A stretch of 64,000 bases of DNA from a virus, in IMG/VR virus record IMGVR_UViG_3300012147_000006, positions 78,156 through 142,155 of that record; one strand, written 5' to 3'. Position 1 is the first letter of the stretch; every line of letters begins with the position of its first letter. Under the pieces are notes generated by a model. The model was not told where the DNA came from and searched no databases. It saw nothing but the letters and a program-made list of their open reading frames with translations. Position numbers and translations under genes: made by a program. Below are positions 55,073-63,873 of this stretch, piece by piece.

Positions 55073-55531
55073 TTACCAAGTAACTGCTCCTATTCCCATA
55101 TCTCCAGAATAAAATCTGATAGATTTAGGAACCATTGATTTGTAAATTTTTTCGAGGTCAAACTTAGGACTTGCAACCATTGAGTTAGTAGAGTTATTTG
55201 GCATATCTCCATCAAGGTCAATGTCTCCATTGTCATCTACTATTTCATTCAAACTTTCATCTCCTTCTGTTGATTGAGAAAGAAAGTCTACTATAAAATA
55301 TTTGAATATGTCTTGGAATTGGTCTTTGTTCTTTTCGACCCAACCTTTAAAGTCTGAAGTTTTAACAACAAGATTAGCTTTTTTTCCATAGGTAGTAATG
55401 AAATCAATCTTAATGTCTTCGCCATCAAAATTAACATCAATAACTTTATCTATCTCACCTGGAGATAAACTTACTACTTCTTCGCCTTCTTTTAGAAGAA
55501 CGCTTAAACATATGTCTTTTAGTTTTTTCAT
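55073..55531 (-). CDS. Unknown protein with short N-terminal helix (152 aa)
   Basis: MKKLKDICLSVLLKEGEEVV begins like the shared helix tag. A beta-rich core (VIDVNFDGEDIKIDFITTYG) follows. First gene of a leftward set of three after a class C motif. Confidence 0.68.
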   Translation of the reverse strand: MKKLKDICLSVLLKEGEEVVSLSPGEIDKVIDVNFDGEDIKIDFITTYGKKANLVVKTSDFKGWVEKNKDQFQDIFKYFIVDFLSQSTEGDESLNEIVDDNGDIDLDGDMPNNSTNSMVASPKFDLEKIYKSMVPKSIRFYSGDMGIGAVTW

Positions 55532-55537
55532 CGAGCG

Positions 55538-55552
55538 CTTTTCTAATAAATA
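55538..55552 (-). promoter_or_regulatory. Class C motif (CTATTTATTAGAAAA)
   Basis: 7 bases before the 55531 start. Confidence 0.7.
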
Positions 55553-55569
55553 GAAGGAAATTAAAGAAA

Positions 55570-55980
55570 CTACACCTTATTTAGCCACTCGTCTATTAAA
55601 TTTGATTTTACAGAAAAACACTGCACTTCTGACTGATTTAATTCAGCACCAGTATAAACATCTACTCTACTTGAAGTTGCTGGAGATGCAAATGATGTAA
55701 ACGACATTCCACTCTGAATTGTTCTCATAGAAGTTTCGCCTTGAATACTCAAGGGATAAAGCATGATGTTGTCTTCATATTGAACTACGCTGCTTACAAT
55801 TTCAGATGGCTCATTGACATACTGATTTGTATACTTTCTGTTTAACACATTACCATCAACACTGTAGAAGCATTTTAACTCCCTCTCTTCGTCTTTAAAT
55901 TCTGCATAACTAACAAGATTGTTGCACTTGTCATATATTCCTATGCTGCTATAACTTTTCTCCATCTTCCAGTTCTTCAC
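55570..55980 (-). CDS. Unknown protein (136 aa)
   Basis: Not recognised. Beta-rich, with Ser/Thr clusters near the C-terminus (MSFTSFASPATSSRVDVYTG). Overlaps the end of the 667-aa gene by 32 bases. Confidence 0.68.
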   Translation of the reverse strand: MKNWKMEKSYSSIGIYDKCNNLVSYAEFKDEERELKCFYSVDGNVLNRKYTNQYVNEPSEIVSSVVQYEDNIMLYPLSIQGETSMRTIQSGMSFTSFASPATSSRVDVYTGAELNQSEVQCFSVKSNLIDEWLNKV

Positions 55981-57952
55981 TAAGTTTTAAATCTTTAATT
56001 GGTCTGAAAGAAACATCTTTATCTGTTAGATAGTTCATCATGAGGTTTTTAAACCTGTTGCTCCCCTGTTCGTTAGCAAAACCTTTTACTTGGTCAAACT
56101 CAAGACCATCTCTTGAATAGTATTTGAATCCGACAGTGAACCTTTCAAGTTCTTTAGCTGGTCTATTAGGGTCTCTATCATAAACTGTAGCCATAAGATA
56201 ATTACCTTGAGCTACATTGGGAGCGTATTGAGAAGCGCTGTGTCTCATATCAATACCCTCTTTGATGATTAACCCTGGAGAATCAAGAAGATGCATCTCA
56301 AGAGGCCCTTCATAATCCCCTTCACCTTTAGACTCAAGGAATCTAAATTTAGAAACGAATTCTTTGATTGCTCCAGTTTTCTCTTCCTCACTTTTAACTT
56401 TATAGAAAGTCACAAGATTATCGTGATAATCAACCAAGTCAGAGTAAGTCTTGATTTTGTTGAAGTGCTTCTTTGGGTCGAACTTCATGATTTCCATCAT
56501 CATTCTTGCATCATCATACTCTACAAAAGAAAACTCTCTTACATTTTTGTAATCCTTGTGGAAGAATCTATTCTCAACGAAATCATCAATAATGCAAAGA
56601 ACCTTGTCAAGCTCCTTTGGGTCCATTTTATCTCTAAAGTAGAAAACATCAATTGCATGCGTCAATAAATCGAGGTCATGCCTTTGAAGAAGTGAAATAA
56701 CTCCTTTTTTGTCATAAAACTTGAAGTATTTAATTATCTGTTTGTATTGAGAGAAGTTTGTAATATGATTGTAAATAAATTTAGAAATAGTACCATCTTC
56801 AACAGCATCCATTACTTGATACTTGCCATCAACCTTAACAACTTTACCGCTTTTGTAATTTTTATTAAGATTAATTTTATAATTAGCAGACTCATCAGTT
56901 TCTTCTATCTTGTAATTAAGCTTATCTTCTTCTTTGTTTATTGTGTTTTCGTAATCAATTCTTTGTTTTGATTTAAAGGCAAAGTCATGAACTTCTTTGT
57001 TGTCTCCATTTACCTCTTCATTAAGTTTGTTGATGTACTTTGTAACCAAAAAGTTAAATATGTTTACTGGAGATGTTGCGCCAGACTCTATCATTTCTTC
57101 AGAAGAAGGTATGTCACACTCAAGCATAAGGTCATATAAGAACTGAGAACCCTTGGTGAGTGCTACAGTTGAAAGGTTTGAATACTTGATTATTCCAAAA
57201 AATATAGAAAGAAGCTTCTTCATGTAAGGTATTCCAATCTCCATAGGAGCGCTTCTGATTGATTCTAAGAACTCTGATACTATTTCGCTATTCTTGGTAT
57301 CAGAAACGAAATTAGCAAGCCTGTTAACGTACATATGAAGCTTCATAAAGTCAACAACCTTATCTGTTTCTTTTATGAAGAACTTGTCTACATACTTTAT
57401 CGCTTCATCAAGACCAAACTCAACTTCTTGAGTATTTCCAAAATCTTGATATGTTAGCTTTTTACTTTCCTTTTCAAATCTTATGTACTTAATTGATTCA
57501 TCAAATACTACTTTAAATTCTTTTTCACCATCAATTTCTCTTGAGGCGATTTCTGGACAAGCTTTTGCGTAATAAAATATTAAATCTGTATCAGTTTCCT
57601 TGAAGTCGTATCCAGAGATAAAATAAGTACCAATGGGAATAAGTTTTCTTCTAATGTCTGGGTTGCTAAAGTTTTTTTCACAATGAGGACATTGAACCTT
57701 TTTGTCTAATGCAAGCTTTATGTCTTTATACATTTCTCCATAAATATCATCACCCTCTTCTTCCTCTTTTTCTCCGAAAAGATTTAAAGGTTTTTTGGCA
57801 CTAAGTGCAGTGTCAAGTTCCAACACCTCTTCTTCGTTGCTGCTTATAAAACTTTCCCCGCAGCTGCAAAAGTATTTATCCTCTTCTTTGCCTTCTATGA
57901 CAAAGGAATATTCTGAACTAATATTGTCTAAATTTAGAATTTGATTTTCCAT
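55949..57952 (-). CDS. Large PcfJ-like protein with zinc-finger N-terminus (667 aa)
   Basis: CSCGESF near residue 30 and CPHCEKNF near 90 suggest an N-terminal zinc-binding part. The C-terminal region has GLIIKEGIDMRHSASQYAPN, NYLMATVYDRDPNRPAKELE and FANEQGSNRFKN, the positional pattern of PcfJ-like proteins (EG-x-x-M-x-H, R-x-T, q...N). Here Ser replaces the usual Cys after His. Long helical middle. Function unknown, likely late. Confidence 0.75.
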   Translation of the reverse strand: MENQILNLDNISSEYSFVIEGKEEDKYFCSCGESFISSNEEEVLELDTALSAKKPLNLFGEKEEEEGDDIYGEMYKDIKLALDKKVQCPHCEKNFSNPDIRRKLIPIGTYFISGYDFKETDTDLIFYYAKACPEIASREIDGEKEFKVVFDESIKYIRFEKESKKLTYQDFGNTQEVEFGLDEAIKYVDKFFIKETDKVVDFMKLHMYVNRLANFVSDTKNSEIVSEFLESIRSAPMEIGIPYMKKLLSIFFGIIKYSNLSTVALTKGSQFLYDLMLECDIPSSEEMIESGATSPVNIFNFLVTKYINKLNEEVNGDNKEVHDFAFKSKQRIDYENTINKEEDKLNYKIEETDESANYKINLNKNYKSGKVVKVDGKYQVMDAVEDGTISKFIYNHITNFSQYKQIIKYFKFYDKKGVISLLQRHDLDLLTHAIDVFYFRDKMDPKELDKVLCIIDDFVENRFFHKDYKNVREFSFVEYDDARMMMEIMKFDPKKHFNKIKTYSDLVDYHDNLVTFYKVKSEEEKTGAIKEFVSKFRFLESKGEGDYEGPLEMHLLDSPGLIIKEGIDMRHSASQYAPNVAQGNYLMATVYDRDPNRPAKELERFTVGFKYYSRDGLEFDQVKGFANEQGSNRFKNLMMNYLTDKDVSFRPIKDLKLSEELEDGEKL

Positions 57953-57990
57953 ATTATAATTTCTTTTGTAGAAATATATTCATTTAATAC

Positions 57991-58020
57991 AAAAAAACCA
58001 AGACTTTTGGCCTTGGTTTA
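57991..58020 (-). terminator. Rho-independent terminator
   Basis: AAACCAAG-GCCAAAAGT-CTTGGTTT followed by a T-run on the minus strand, about 30 bases after the stop at 58048. Confidence 0.82.
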
Positions 58021-58047
58021 GTTTTAAATGATATTTTTATGTATTAC

Positions 58048-58746
58048 TTATAGTAATTTAGATACTTTTTTAGCAGCTTCATTAATAAAGCTCATAAGTT
58101 CTTTTTTGTTTTTGAACCCTTCTGGAAGTTCGATTCCTTTGGCAATTCTTCCGTATGAATCTTCTTTTTCAGGAGCCTTTTCTTTAGAGACAGCTTTCTT
58201 TTGACCTGTTGTGTGTTTTTCTCCACCTGTAACATCACCACCTGCTTCAACGTAAGTCTTAGCTCCAACATCATCAATATTTTTGTCTTGAGAGTTCATC
58301 TCAACTTTATCCTTTCTGTCCTCATAAGGAGTAGAAGCTTTAGTTGATTGGTTACCTTTTTTGCTTTCAAAGTTACCATTCTTCATCCCTTCGATGTGTG
58401 GGTTATCAGAAGTTCCTTTTTTAGTAGAGTTTGCAGCGTCAACTTTTACAGCTGCAGCAATTTTTTCATCATGACCTTGGTCGTTGTCATTTTTGTTCAT
58501 CTTAACATCAGTAGGCAATTCTTCATTGCTCATGTTAGCTTTTTTCTTTTCAAATTGACCAGCTCCAGTAGATTTAGTGTATGCAGAACCGTCAGAGTTA
58601 TCCACTCTATCCATTTGGTTCATATCCACGTCCATAGTGTCTCCAGCGTCAACAATCTTGTCAGCTTCTTCTTTTAAGATTTTAGAAGCCTCTTCTTTAA
58701 TAAGTGTTTTAAGGTCTTCAGCGGAAATAGTTATCTTCTTGTTCAT
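58048..58746 (-). CDS. Disordered protein with shared N- and C-terminal helices (232 aa)
   Basis: Starts NKKITISAEDLKTLIKEEASK and ends with a helix region EGFKNKKELMSFINEAAKKV. The middle is polar, Lys/Asn/Asp/Thr-rich and likely unstructured. The two end helices resemble those seen in many uncharacterised large-phage proteins. Candidate internal head or scaffold protein. Class C motif upstream, strong terminator downstream. Confidence 0.7.
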   Translation of the reverse strand: MNKKITISAEDLKTLIKEEASKILKEEADKIVDAGDTMDVDMNQMDRVDNSDGSAYTKSTGAGQFEKKKANMSNEELPTDVKMNKNDNDQGHDEKIAAAVKVDAANSTKKGTSDNPHIEGMKNGNFESKKGNQSTKASTPYEDRKDKVEMNSQDKNIDDVGAKTYVEAGGDVTGGEKHTTGQKKAVSKEKAPEKEDSYGRIAKGIELPEGFKNKKELMSFINEAAKKVSKLL

Positions 58747-58755
58747 GTGATGTAA

Positions 58756-58770
58756 TTTATCTATAAATAT
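58756..58770 (-). promoter_or_regulatory. Class C motif (ATATTTATAGATAAA)
   Basis: About 10 bases before the 58746 start. Confidence 0.65.
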
Positions 58771-58868
58771 TGCAGAAAATAGAAAAATCAGTATATTCTT
58801 TAAACTTTTTTCCTATATTTGCGTATAAGTAAATAGTTATAGAAAACAGTTATACTAAAAATTAAAAA

Positions 58869-59414
58869 TTGAGTAGGAACAATAACAGAGGCAAACGAGA
58901 GGTGCCAGGCTCTAAATATATCATTAACGATAAAGTAAGAGCAAGAGAGGTGAGAGTTGTAGAAGGCTTAGAAAGTCGTGTATACTCCACAGAAGATGCG
59001 CTTAGAGAAGCTGCAGCACTGGGTTTAGACCTTGTGGTTACAAACATGAACACGAGTCCGCTAATATGCAAAGTAGTTGATTTCAAAAAATTCTTATACG
59101 AAGAAAAGAAAAGGAAAAAAGAATTAGAATCTAATCAGGTAAAAGTGATTATGAAAGAAGTTCAATTTTCTCCAAATATTGGTGAACATGATTATGAAAC
59201 CAAAAAAAGAAATGTTGTTAAATTCCTTGAGAGAGGAAATAAAGTAAAGTGTACTGTATTCTTTAAGGGTAGAACTATTATGTTTAAAGACAAAGGAGAA
59301 TTAGTTCTTGCCAAATTAGCTACAGAAATAGAAGATACTGGAACCCCAGAGGCAATGCCTAAGTTGATTGGGAAAAGAATGTCTTTTATTATAAAACCTA
59401 TAAAAAAGAAATAA
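58869..59414 (+). CDS. infC: Translation initiation factor IF-3
   Basis: IF-3 binds the 30S subunit, blocks 50S joining and proofreads the start codon and initiator tRNA. The N-domain reads YIINDKVRAREVRVVEGLES and ALREAAALGLDLVV, then ICKVVDFKKFLYEEKKRKK into the linker; the C-domain contains QFSPNIGEHDYETKKRNV and KCTVFFKGRTI. 181 aa, full length. No ATG fits: an in-frame TAA lies two codons before the TTG start, and UUG as start is notable because bacterial infC is autoregulated through a rare start codon (AUU in E. coli). A TATATTTG box lies 48 bases upstream. Confidence 0.93.
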   Translation: MSRNNNRGKREVPGSKYIINDKVRAREVRVVEGLESRVYSTEDALREAAALGLDLVVTNMNTSPLICKVVDFKKFLYEEKKRKKELESNQVKVIMKEVQFSPNIGEHDYETKKRNVVKFLERGNKVKCTVFFKGRTIMFKDKGELVLAKLATEIEDTGTPEAMPKLIGKRMSFIIKPIKKK

Positions 59415-59923
59415 TGGAGGAAGAGGAAGAGAAGTTTATATTACAACCTGTAATATCTCCATCCGAGAAAGCGTTTAGAGAAAAAGTTGGAGCCGAAACA
59501 TGGGAGACTATACAAAACAAAACACTGAGAGATGGTAACTACAAATGTAAAGGATGTGGTTTTGAACCGTATGATGTAGACCCAAATAGTGTAATGTCTG
59601 CTCACCTTGTAGAAGAGGATGAAAAAGATGCGATAAAATCAAAAACCACTATAGCATGTCAGCTTTGTCACATAATTCAACACGCAGACGTTGCAATTGA
59701 AAAGGGTTATGTAGAACTTGTCAATAGCCATTACACCCAAGGAGAGCTTGTAAATATTTGCAGAAATGGCGATGCTCCTTTTCATATAGAAAAAGGGGAA
59801 ATTAGACACATAAAAAAAGCTCTTCCAATTTTCTTAGAAGAGCTTAATTCAGGGAGGTCAAAAGAGGGTAAGGTTAAATTCCTACTAACCACTTCTTACC
59901 TTAGTTCTATTGGTATATTTTAG
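59414..59923 (+). CDS. HNH-like zinc-binding protein (169 aa)
   Basis: TAATG coupling to infC. NYKCKGCGFEPYDVDPNS near residues 41-58, then SAHLVEEDE and IACQLCHIIQHAD: four Cys and His in the spacing of an HNH/zinc-knuckle core, where the second H-N pair is not obvious. May be a nuclease relative or an inactive zinc protein. Co-transcribed with IF-3, so perhaps a translation- or RNA-linked role, but this is speculative. Confidence 0.7.
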   Translation: MEEEEEKFILQPVISPSEKAFREKVGAETWETIQNKTLRDGNYKCKGCGFEPYDVDPNSVMSAHLVEEDEKDAIKSKTTIACQLCHIIQHADVAIEKGYVELVNSHYTQGELVNICRNGDAPFHIEKGEIRHIKKALPIFLEELNSGRSKEGKVKFLLTTSYLSSIGIF

Positions 59924-60732
59924 CTTTTTGACAAAGTAACTGGAGTCAATTTGTAATATTTACCATCTGATGTTTTAATTACTTTAGCGCCACCTTTTAT
60001 ATTAACATTTTCATAAGTAAGCTTGTTCTTGCTTTTTTCAGTGTATTCACTCAATACTTCAGAAATGGTTTGTTTCGCAATTTCCTGCATCATTTGTTGC
60101 ATGTTCTCAAAATTAAATTGAGATTGCTGTGGAGTTTGGTTTTGAGCTGTACTATTGACAGCGTATTGTAAATATTCTGAAGATTGTTGCTGCGGCTGAG
60201 CTTGTTCTTGCATTCTTTTTTGCTGCATCATAGCTACTGGGTCAAACACTGGCCCAGCTGCTTGAGTAGGCATTGACAATTCTGGTTGAGTAGTTGCCAT
60301 GTTAGCGTTTGTTTGTTGAGCTAACGCTGGTTGTTGGGGTGCTCCATATGAGCCTACATCATTACCTCCACCATACATAGCTTCCATAGCTGTAAACTCA
60401 TTTGAATTTACCGCTCCTCCTCCAAAGTTTTGTTGAACTGCCACCGCTTTACTTGGGTCGCTAAGTTTATTTCCAGGGTGATTTGGGTTTTTTTTCATCT
60501 TTGGTTCTGGAATTCCCTGAAACCCACCTTGGCCTTGTACGCTTGATGACTTGACAAGGTTTTGAACCACTTGTCTGTTAGCTCCACTTTTAAGAGCAGC
60601 AAGTCTTGCGTGCTTGTCTTGATTTGATGCAGTTACTGGCACTGCTGTAGAAACCCCTTCATTCATTTGAGTGATAGGCATTGGTATTCCCATTTTTTTG
60701 GCTCTTGCCATTTTTTGTTCTAATGCTGTCAT
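59920..60732 (-). CDS. Gln/Asn-rich structural-type protein (270 aa)
   Basis: Not recognised. A long Gln/Ala/Pro-rich middle (QEQAQPQQQSSEYLQYAV) between a charged N-terminus and a helix near residues 215-230. Resembles scaffold or internal virion proteins. Overlaps the convergent HNH-like gene by 4 bases. Confidence 0.7.
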   Translation of the reverse strand: MTALEQKMARAKKMGIPMPITQMNEGVSTAVPVTASNQDKHARLAALKSGANRQVVQNLVKSSSVQGQGGFQGIPEPKMKKNPNHPGNKLSDPSKAVAVQQNFGGGAVNSNEFTAMEAMYGGGNDVGSYGAPQQPALAQQTNANMATTQPELSMPTQAAGPVFDPVAMMQQKRMQEQAQPQQQSSEYLQYAVNSTAQNQTPQQSQFNFENMQQMMQEIAKQTISEVLSEYTEKSKNKLTYENVNIKGGAKVIKTSDGKYYKLTPVTLSKS

Positions 60733-60736
60733 AATA

Positions 60737-61204
60737 TTAATCGCTTATTTCATCTTCGTTTTCGTCTTCATCCTCTTCGTCTTCTGCACTAATCTTTTTA
60801 AACTTGATACTCTCCGCTCTCGTTAAGTCTCTGATATTAGATATTTCGAAGTCGTGAAGAAAATTGAATCTTAAAAATTTAGTAATTTCTTCTGGATTTC
60901 TGTCCAAGTCATTAGTGGCCTCTACATCAACCTCTTCTTTGTTAAATATTCTTAAAAATAATTCATATTCATCCTTGGTCATTTCTGCCTTGATTGTTAG
61001 CACACGCTTATCTCTTCCAAATTTTCTAAACTTAACGCCTCTACCTATCATTTCAAAGACCATATCTTTAAAGTCTATGTAGCTAACTTGTTCTATTTCT
61101 GAATATTTAATCCAATCTCCATAAAACTCTTCAAACCTATTCGTAGAATACATATAATGCAAGTCTATCAATATTGGGGTTGTGTTTTTTCTATTTTTTA
61201 CCAT
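60737..61204 (-). CDS. Unknown protein with acidic tail (155 aa)
   Basis: Not recognised. Mixed alpha/beta body (TPILIDLHYMYSTNRFEEFY) and a highly acidic C-terminus (AEDEEDEDENEDE). Overlaps its upstream neighbour by 14 bases. Confidence 0.72.
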   Translation of the reverse strand: MVKNRKNTTPILIDLHYMYSTNRFEEFYGDWIKYSEIEQVSYIDFKDMVFEMIGRGVKFRKFGRDKRVLTIKAEMTKDEYELFLRIFNKEEVDVEATNDLDRNPEEITKFLRFNFLHDFEISNIRDLTRAESIKFKKISAEDEEDEDENEDEISD

Positions 61205-61481
61205 AATTTAAAATAACTACTTCGTTTTCGTTTACATCCCACCAAGCATAAAGCTCTTCGTTTCTTTTGGGGTGTATAAAAAACAGTTTATCAATTTCTT
61301 TTTTATACGAGGTCTTTTTGAATCTATTCTTCAATTTATCTACTTGAGATTGAATGTATTCGTCATCACTTTTAATATTAAGCAACTCTTTTTTGGATTC
61401 TCTTAAATCTTTTGTAAACCACTGAAGCATTAGCTTCCTGTGGCGACTTTGATTATCCATTATTTGCTTGATAGTGTGCAT
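61191..61481 (-). CDS. Basic helical protein (96 aa)
   Basis: Not recognised. Long amphipathic helices with Lys/Arg (RKLMLQWFTKDLRESKKELL) and a beta-like C-terminus (YAWWDVNENEVVILNYG). Confidence 0.7.
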   Translation of the reverse strand: MHTIKQIMDNQSRHRKLMLQWFTKDLRESKKELLNIKSDDEYIQSQVDKLKNRFKKTSYKKEIDKLFFIHPKRNEELYAWWDVNENEVVILNYGKK

Positions 61482-61525
61482 AAGCCTTATTGAAATATAA
61501 TATATAGCTAATCTAAATTAAATAG

Positions 61526-62191
61526 TTACGCTGCAGGAATTTCTTCTGCTCCTCCCATTTCTGGTTCAGCAGGCATCTCTGCTGATGGTTCAGCTTGCAT
61601 TTCTGGCTCTGCCGTTTCTTGGCCTGGTTGGATTGTCAACTTCTCTCTCCAATCTTTTTGCCAAGCATCATAATGGTTATAAAGTTTTTCTAACAAACGC
61701 TTATTGCCTTGCTCAACAACTAAGTCTTCTGTAGAAATGGTTAACCCATTTTTAAGAGAATAAGCAAATTTAACATTTCCTTTGTTTCCCATTTCAATTG
61801 CGCCTGATGCCCCAGCTTCAATACCTTCTGGTCCAATCCACATTTTAAGAGAATAACCATTTGATTGTGCGTCAAACACAACAGAGGCACCATCAATTTC
61901 TTGAAGCATTTCTTCGAACGAGTCCTCGAACTCAGTTATTTCTATAGAATTTATTTGAGGAATACCGCTTTCATAGTTTTCTCTAATTGTGATTGGCTGT
62001 GGAATACCGTTTTTGTCTGGCTTATTTCCACCATAAAACATGTTGTATTCTATTTCATCCTCAGAAAGACCTTTTGGTTTAAAGATTCTGTTTTTTTGGT
62101 CCTCTTTTTCCTTAGAGCTACTTCTAAGTGTTTCGAAAGCAAGAGCGCTAACTTCTTGCCTTATCATTTCTAATAATTCTTCTTTGTTCAT
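61526..62191 (-). CDS. Unknown protein with shared N-terminal helix and Pro/Glu-rich tail (221 aa)
   Basis: Begins NKEELLEMIRQEVSALAFE, the recurrent N-terminal helix. A central alpha/beta domain (SGIPQINSIEITEFEDSFEE) is followed by an Ala/Pro/Glu/Met-rich tail. Likely a virion-associated protein; no family match. Confidence 0.7.
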   Translation of the reverse strand: MNKEELLEMIRQEVSALAFETLRSSSKEKEDQKNRIFKPKGLSEDEIEYNMFYGGNKPDKNGIPQPITIRENYESGIPQINSIEITEFEDSFEEMLQEIDGASVVFDAQSNGYSLKMWIGPEGIEAGASGAIEMGNKGNVKFAYSLKNGLTISTEDLVVEQGNKRLLEKLYNHYDAWQKDWREKLTIQPGQETAEPEMQAEPSAEMPAEPEMGGAEEIPAA

Positions 62192-62195
62192 ATCT

Positions 62196-62408
62196 TTAAA
62201 TTTGACTCATCCACATACCTTTTTTCTCCCACATCCACTTGTGGTAAGAAAGCATGGTTTTTTTAATAATTTCTTTTACTTCCTTTTCGGTCATAAAGTT
62301 TTTAACCTCTTCCTTGGCTATTTTCTTAACCTCAGCTTTATCTGGAACGCTGGTCATGTGACTCTTTAAAACGCTCTTTACAATATCTCTTACTTCCTTT
62401 TCAGTCAT
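62196..62408 (-). CDS. Small protein with duplicated helix tag (70 aa)
   Basis: MTEKEVRDIVKSVLKSHM and, 38 residues on, MTEKEVKEIIKKTMLSYH: the tag helix occurs twice. The linker is KAEVKKIAKEEVKNF. Ends in Trp/Met-rich residues. It suggests the helix is an independently duplicating module. Confidence 0.7.
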   Translation of the reverse strand: MTEKEVRDIVKSVLKSHMTSVPDKAEVKKIAKEEVKNFMTEKEVKEIIKKTMLSYHKWMWEKKGMWMSQI

Positions 62409-62410
62409 TG

Positions 62411-63319
62411 TTATCCGTTTACTTTTTCTTTAACTCTATTGAGAACTTCAAACACTCTGTGGTCTGGATACATATCTCGCTTGTCTTTACGAACATTTGT
62501 ATGTGTCCATATTCCAGGAGTTTTATCTTTTACAAGAACCTCATTATACTCTGCCCAATCTCTATCAAAATTTATATTCTGAACTGGTATTTTATATTCA
62601 CCAATAATCCAGACAAGCAACCTCTCAAGAGATTCCATTTGTTTATCAGAAGCCATGTGGTAGTATTTCTTACCTCTCCATTCTTCATCAAGAGTGTAAA
62701 CTTCTTCAACAGGAACCTCGGTTCCATAATAGTTATAGAATTTATCTCCTTTTTTATCAAGCCCTCCCCATGCGCAAATCTCAATACCTATTGAGTGCTT
62801 CTCTATTTTTCCCTTAGTTCCTTTTACTCCAAGGTGATAGCTCCAGTAGTCTGGATTATGAGCTTCAAATATCTTTCCATCTTCAAGACCTCTACCATTC
62901 ATTACATATGCGGTAGCGACTCTTGGAGAATTCCCGTCCCAATATTTAATCACCTTTCTTGCATCAGGACCACCAACTGTATAGTGTATAAATATTTTAT
63001 CCTTATCAAAAACTTGCTTCATATATTGTTCAGAGCCCATGTGGTGTTCTGAGTCAACAATGAGTTCTCCATAATTTTTTGCCACAATAAAACTGCTTCT
63101 CTCTTCTTTTGCTGTTCTTTTCTGAGCAGCCTTCAATGCTGAAAAAGTTTGTTCTCCAGCAATCCCGTCAACTAAGAGTCTATACTTTTTTTGAAAGGCT
63201 TTCAATGACCTTACGGTCTTATTCCCGAAGTCTCCATCAATAACCAAATCATACCCAAGCATTGAGAGATATTTTTGCAGCTGCGACACTTCTTTTCCTT
63301 TATCTCCTAATGTTATCAT
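62411..63319 (-). CDS. Endolysin: peptidoglycan-binding domain + amidase
   Basis: Start set at ATG 63319, since the longer frame overlaps the class C motif. Residues about 5-60 form a peptidoglycan-binding domain (VSQLQKYLSMLGYDLVIDG, then FGNKTVRSLKAFQKKY). The catalytic part has an Amidase_2 pattern: FIHYTVGGPDARKV with the first His near residue 108, WSYHLGVKG, and a C-terminal zinc ligand region TPGIWTHTNVR. Cleaves the amide bond between muramic acid and peptide in the host cell wall at lysis. 302 aa, complete. Confidence 0.88.
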   Translation of the reverse strand: MITLGDKGKEVSQLQKYLSMLGYDLVIDGDFGNKTVRSLKAFQKKYRLLVDGIAGEQTFSALKAAQKRTAKEERSSFIVAKNYGELIVDSEHHMGSEQYMKQVFDKDKIFIHYTVGGPDARKVIKYWDGNSPRVATAYVMNGRGLEDGKIFEAHNPDYWSYHLGVKGTKGKIEKHSIGIEICAWGGLDKKGDKFYNYYGTEVPVEEVYTLDEEWRGKKYYHMASDKQMESLERLLVWIIGEYKIPVQNINFDRDWAEYNEVLVKDKTPGIWTHTNVRKDKRDMYPDHRVFEVLNRVKEKVNG

Positions 63320-63324
63320 AATAA

Positions 63325-63339
63325 TTTTCTTATAAATAG
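63325..63339 (-). promoter_or_regulatory. Class C motif (CTATTTATAAGAAAA)
   Basis: 5 bases before the endolysin start. Confidence 0.7.
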
Positions 63340-63374
63340 GCAATAAAATTCGTTTCTAAACTTAGAAAAATAGG

Positions 63375-63390
63375 CTATTTATAATAAAAA
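63375..63390 (+). promoter_or_regulatory. Class C motif (CTATTTATAATAAAAA)
   Basis: About 60 bases before the 63450 start; divergent to the endolysin copy. Confidence 0.7.
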
Positions 63391-63449
63391 TAGAACATTT
63401 TTTAATTAATATCGTATAAGAAGATAGAACCAATAAAAAAATAGAAATT

Positions 63450-63803
63450 ATGAAAAGTATTGAAAACGATATTCTTGACCAAGTTGAATTAGAAGGATTA
63501 ACTGCAGAGCAAGTAGACTCAATGTCAAATTTTGAAATTAAAGAATTTCAAAGAAGCGAGAGTAATGATAAAATTAATTCACAAAAAAAGAAAGTTGAAT
63601 TTGCATTAGTTAGCGCTTTGTTTTTTTTACTATGTGCATCATTCCTTTATGCTAATCCGATTTTAAGTGCTTATATCTCAATCGCCCCTTTAGTTGTATC
63701 AATTGCATTCTCTATTAAGGCTGGAGTTTCTCATGAAAACCTTAAATTAGAAAGAGCGAGCAGAAGCATGCTTGAATCTTTTTACGAAGATAACGAATTA
63801 TAA
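63450..63803 (+). CDS. Two-span membrane protein (117 aa)
   Basis: Charged N-terminal 48 residues, hydrophobic helices at about 51-68 and 73-90, then a charged tail. Placed opposite the endolysin gene, so a holin role is possible on topology and position alone. Confidence 0.72.
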   Translation: MKSIENDILDQVELEGLTAEQVDSMSNFEIKEFQRSESNDKINSQKKKVEFALVSALFFLLCASFLYANPILSAYISIAPLVVSIAFSIKAGVSHENLKLERASRSMLESFYEDNEL

Positions 63804-63820
63804 TATTTATCCTAAAAACA

Positions 63821-63855
63821 AAAAAAGGGTCTCAAATTATTGAGACCCTTTTTTT
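63821..63855. terminator. Strong bidirectional terminator
   Basis: AAAAAAGGGTCTCA-6-TGAGACCCTTTTTTT, serving both convergent genes. Confidence 0.9.
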
Positions 63856-63873
63856 ATAAGTTATTTTTTCTGA

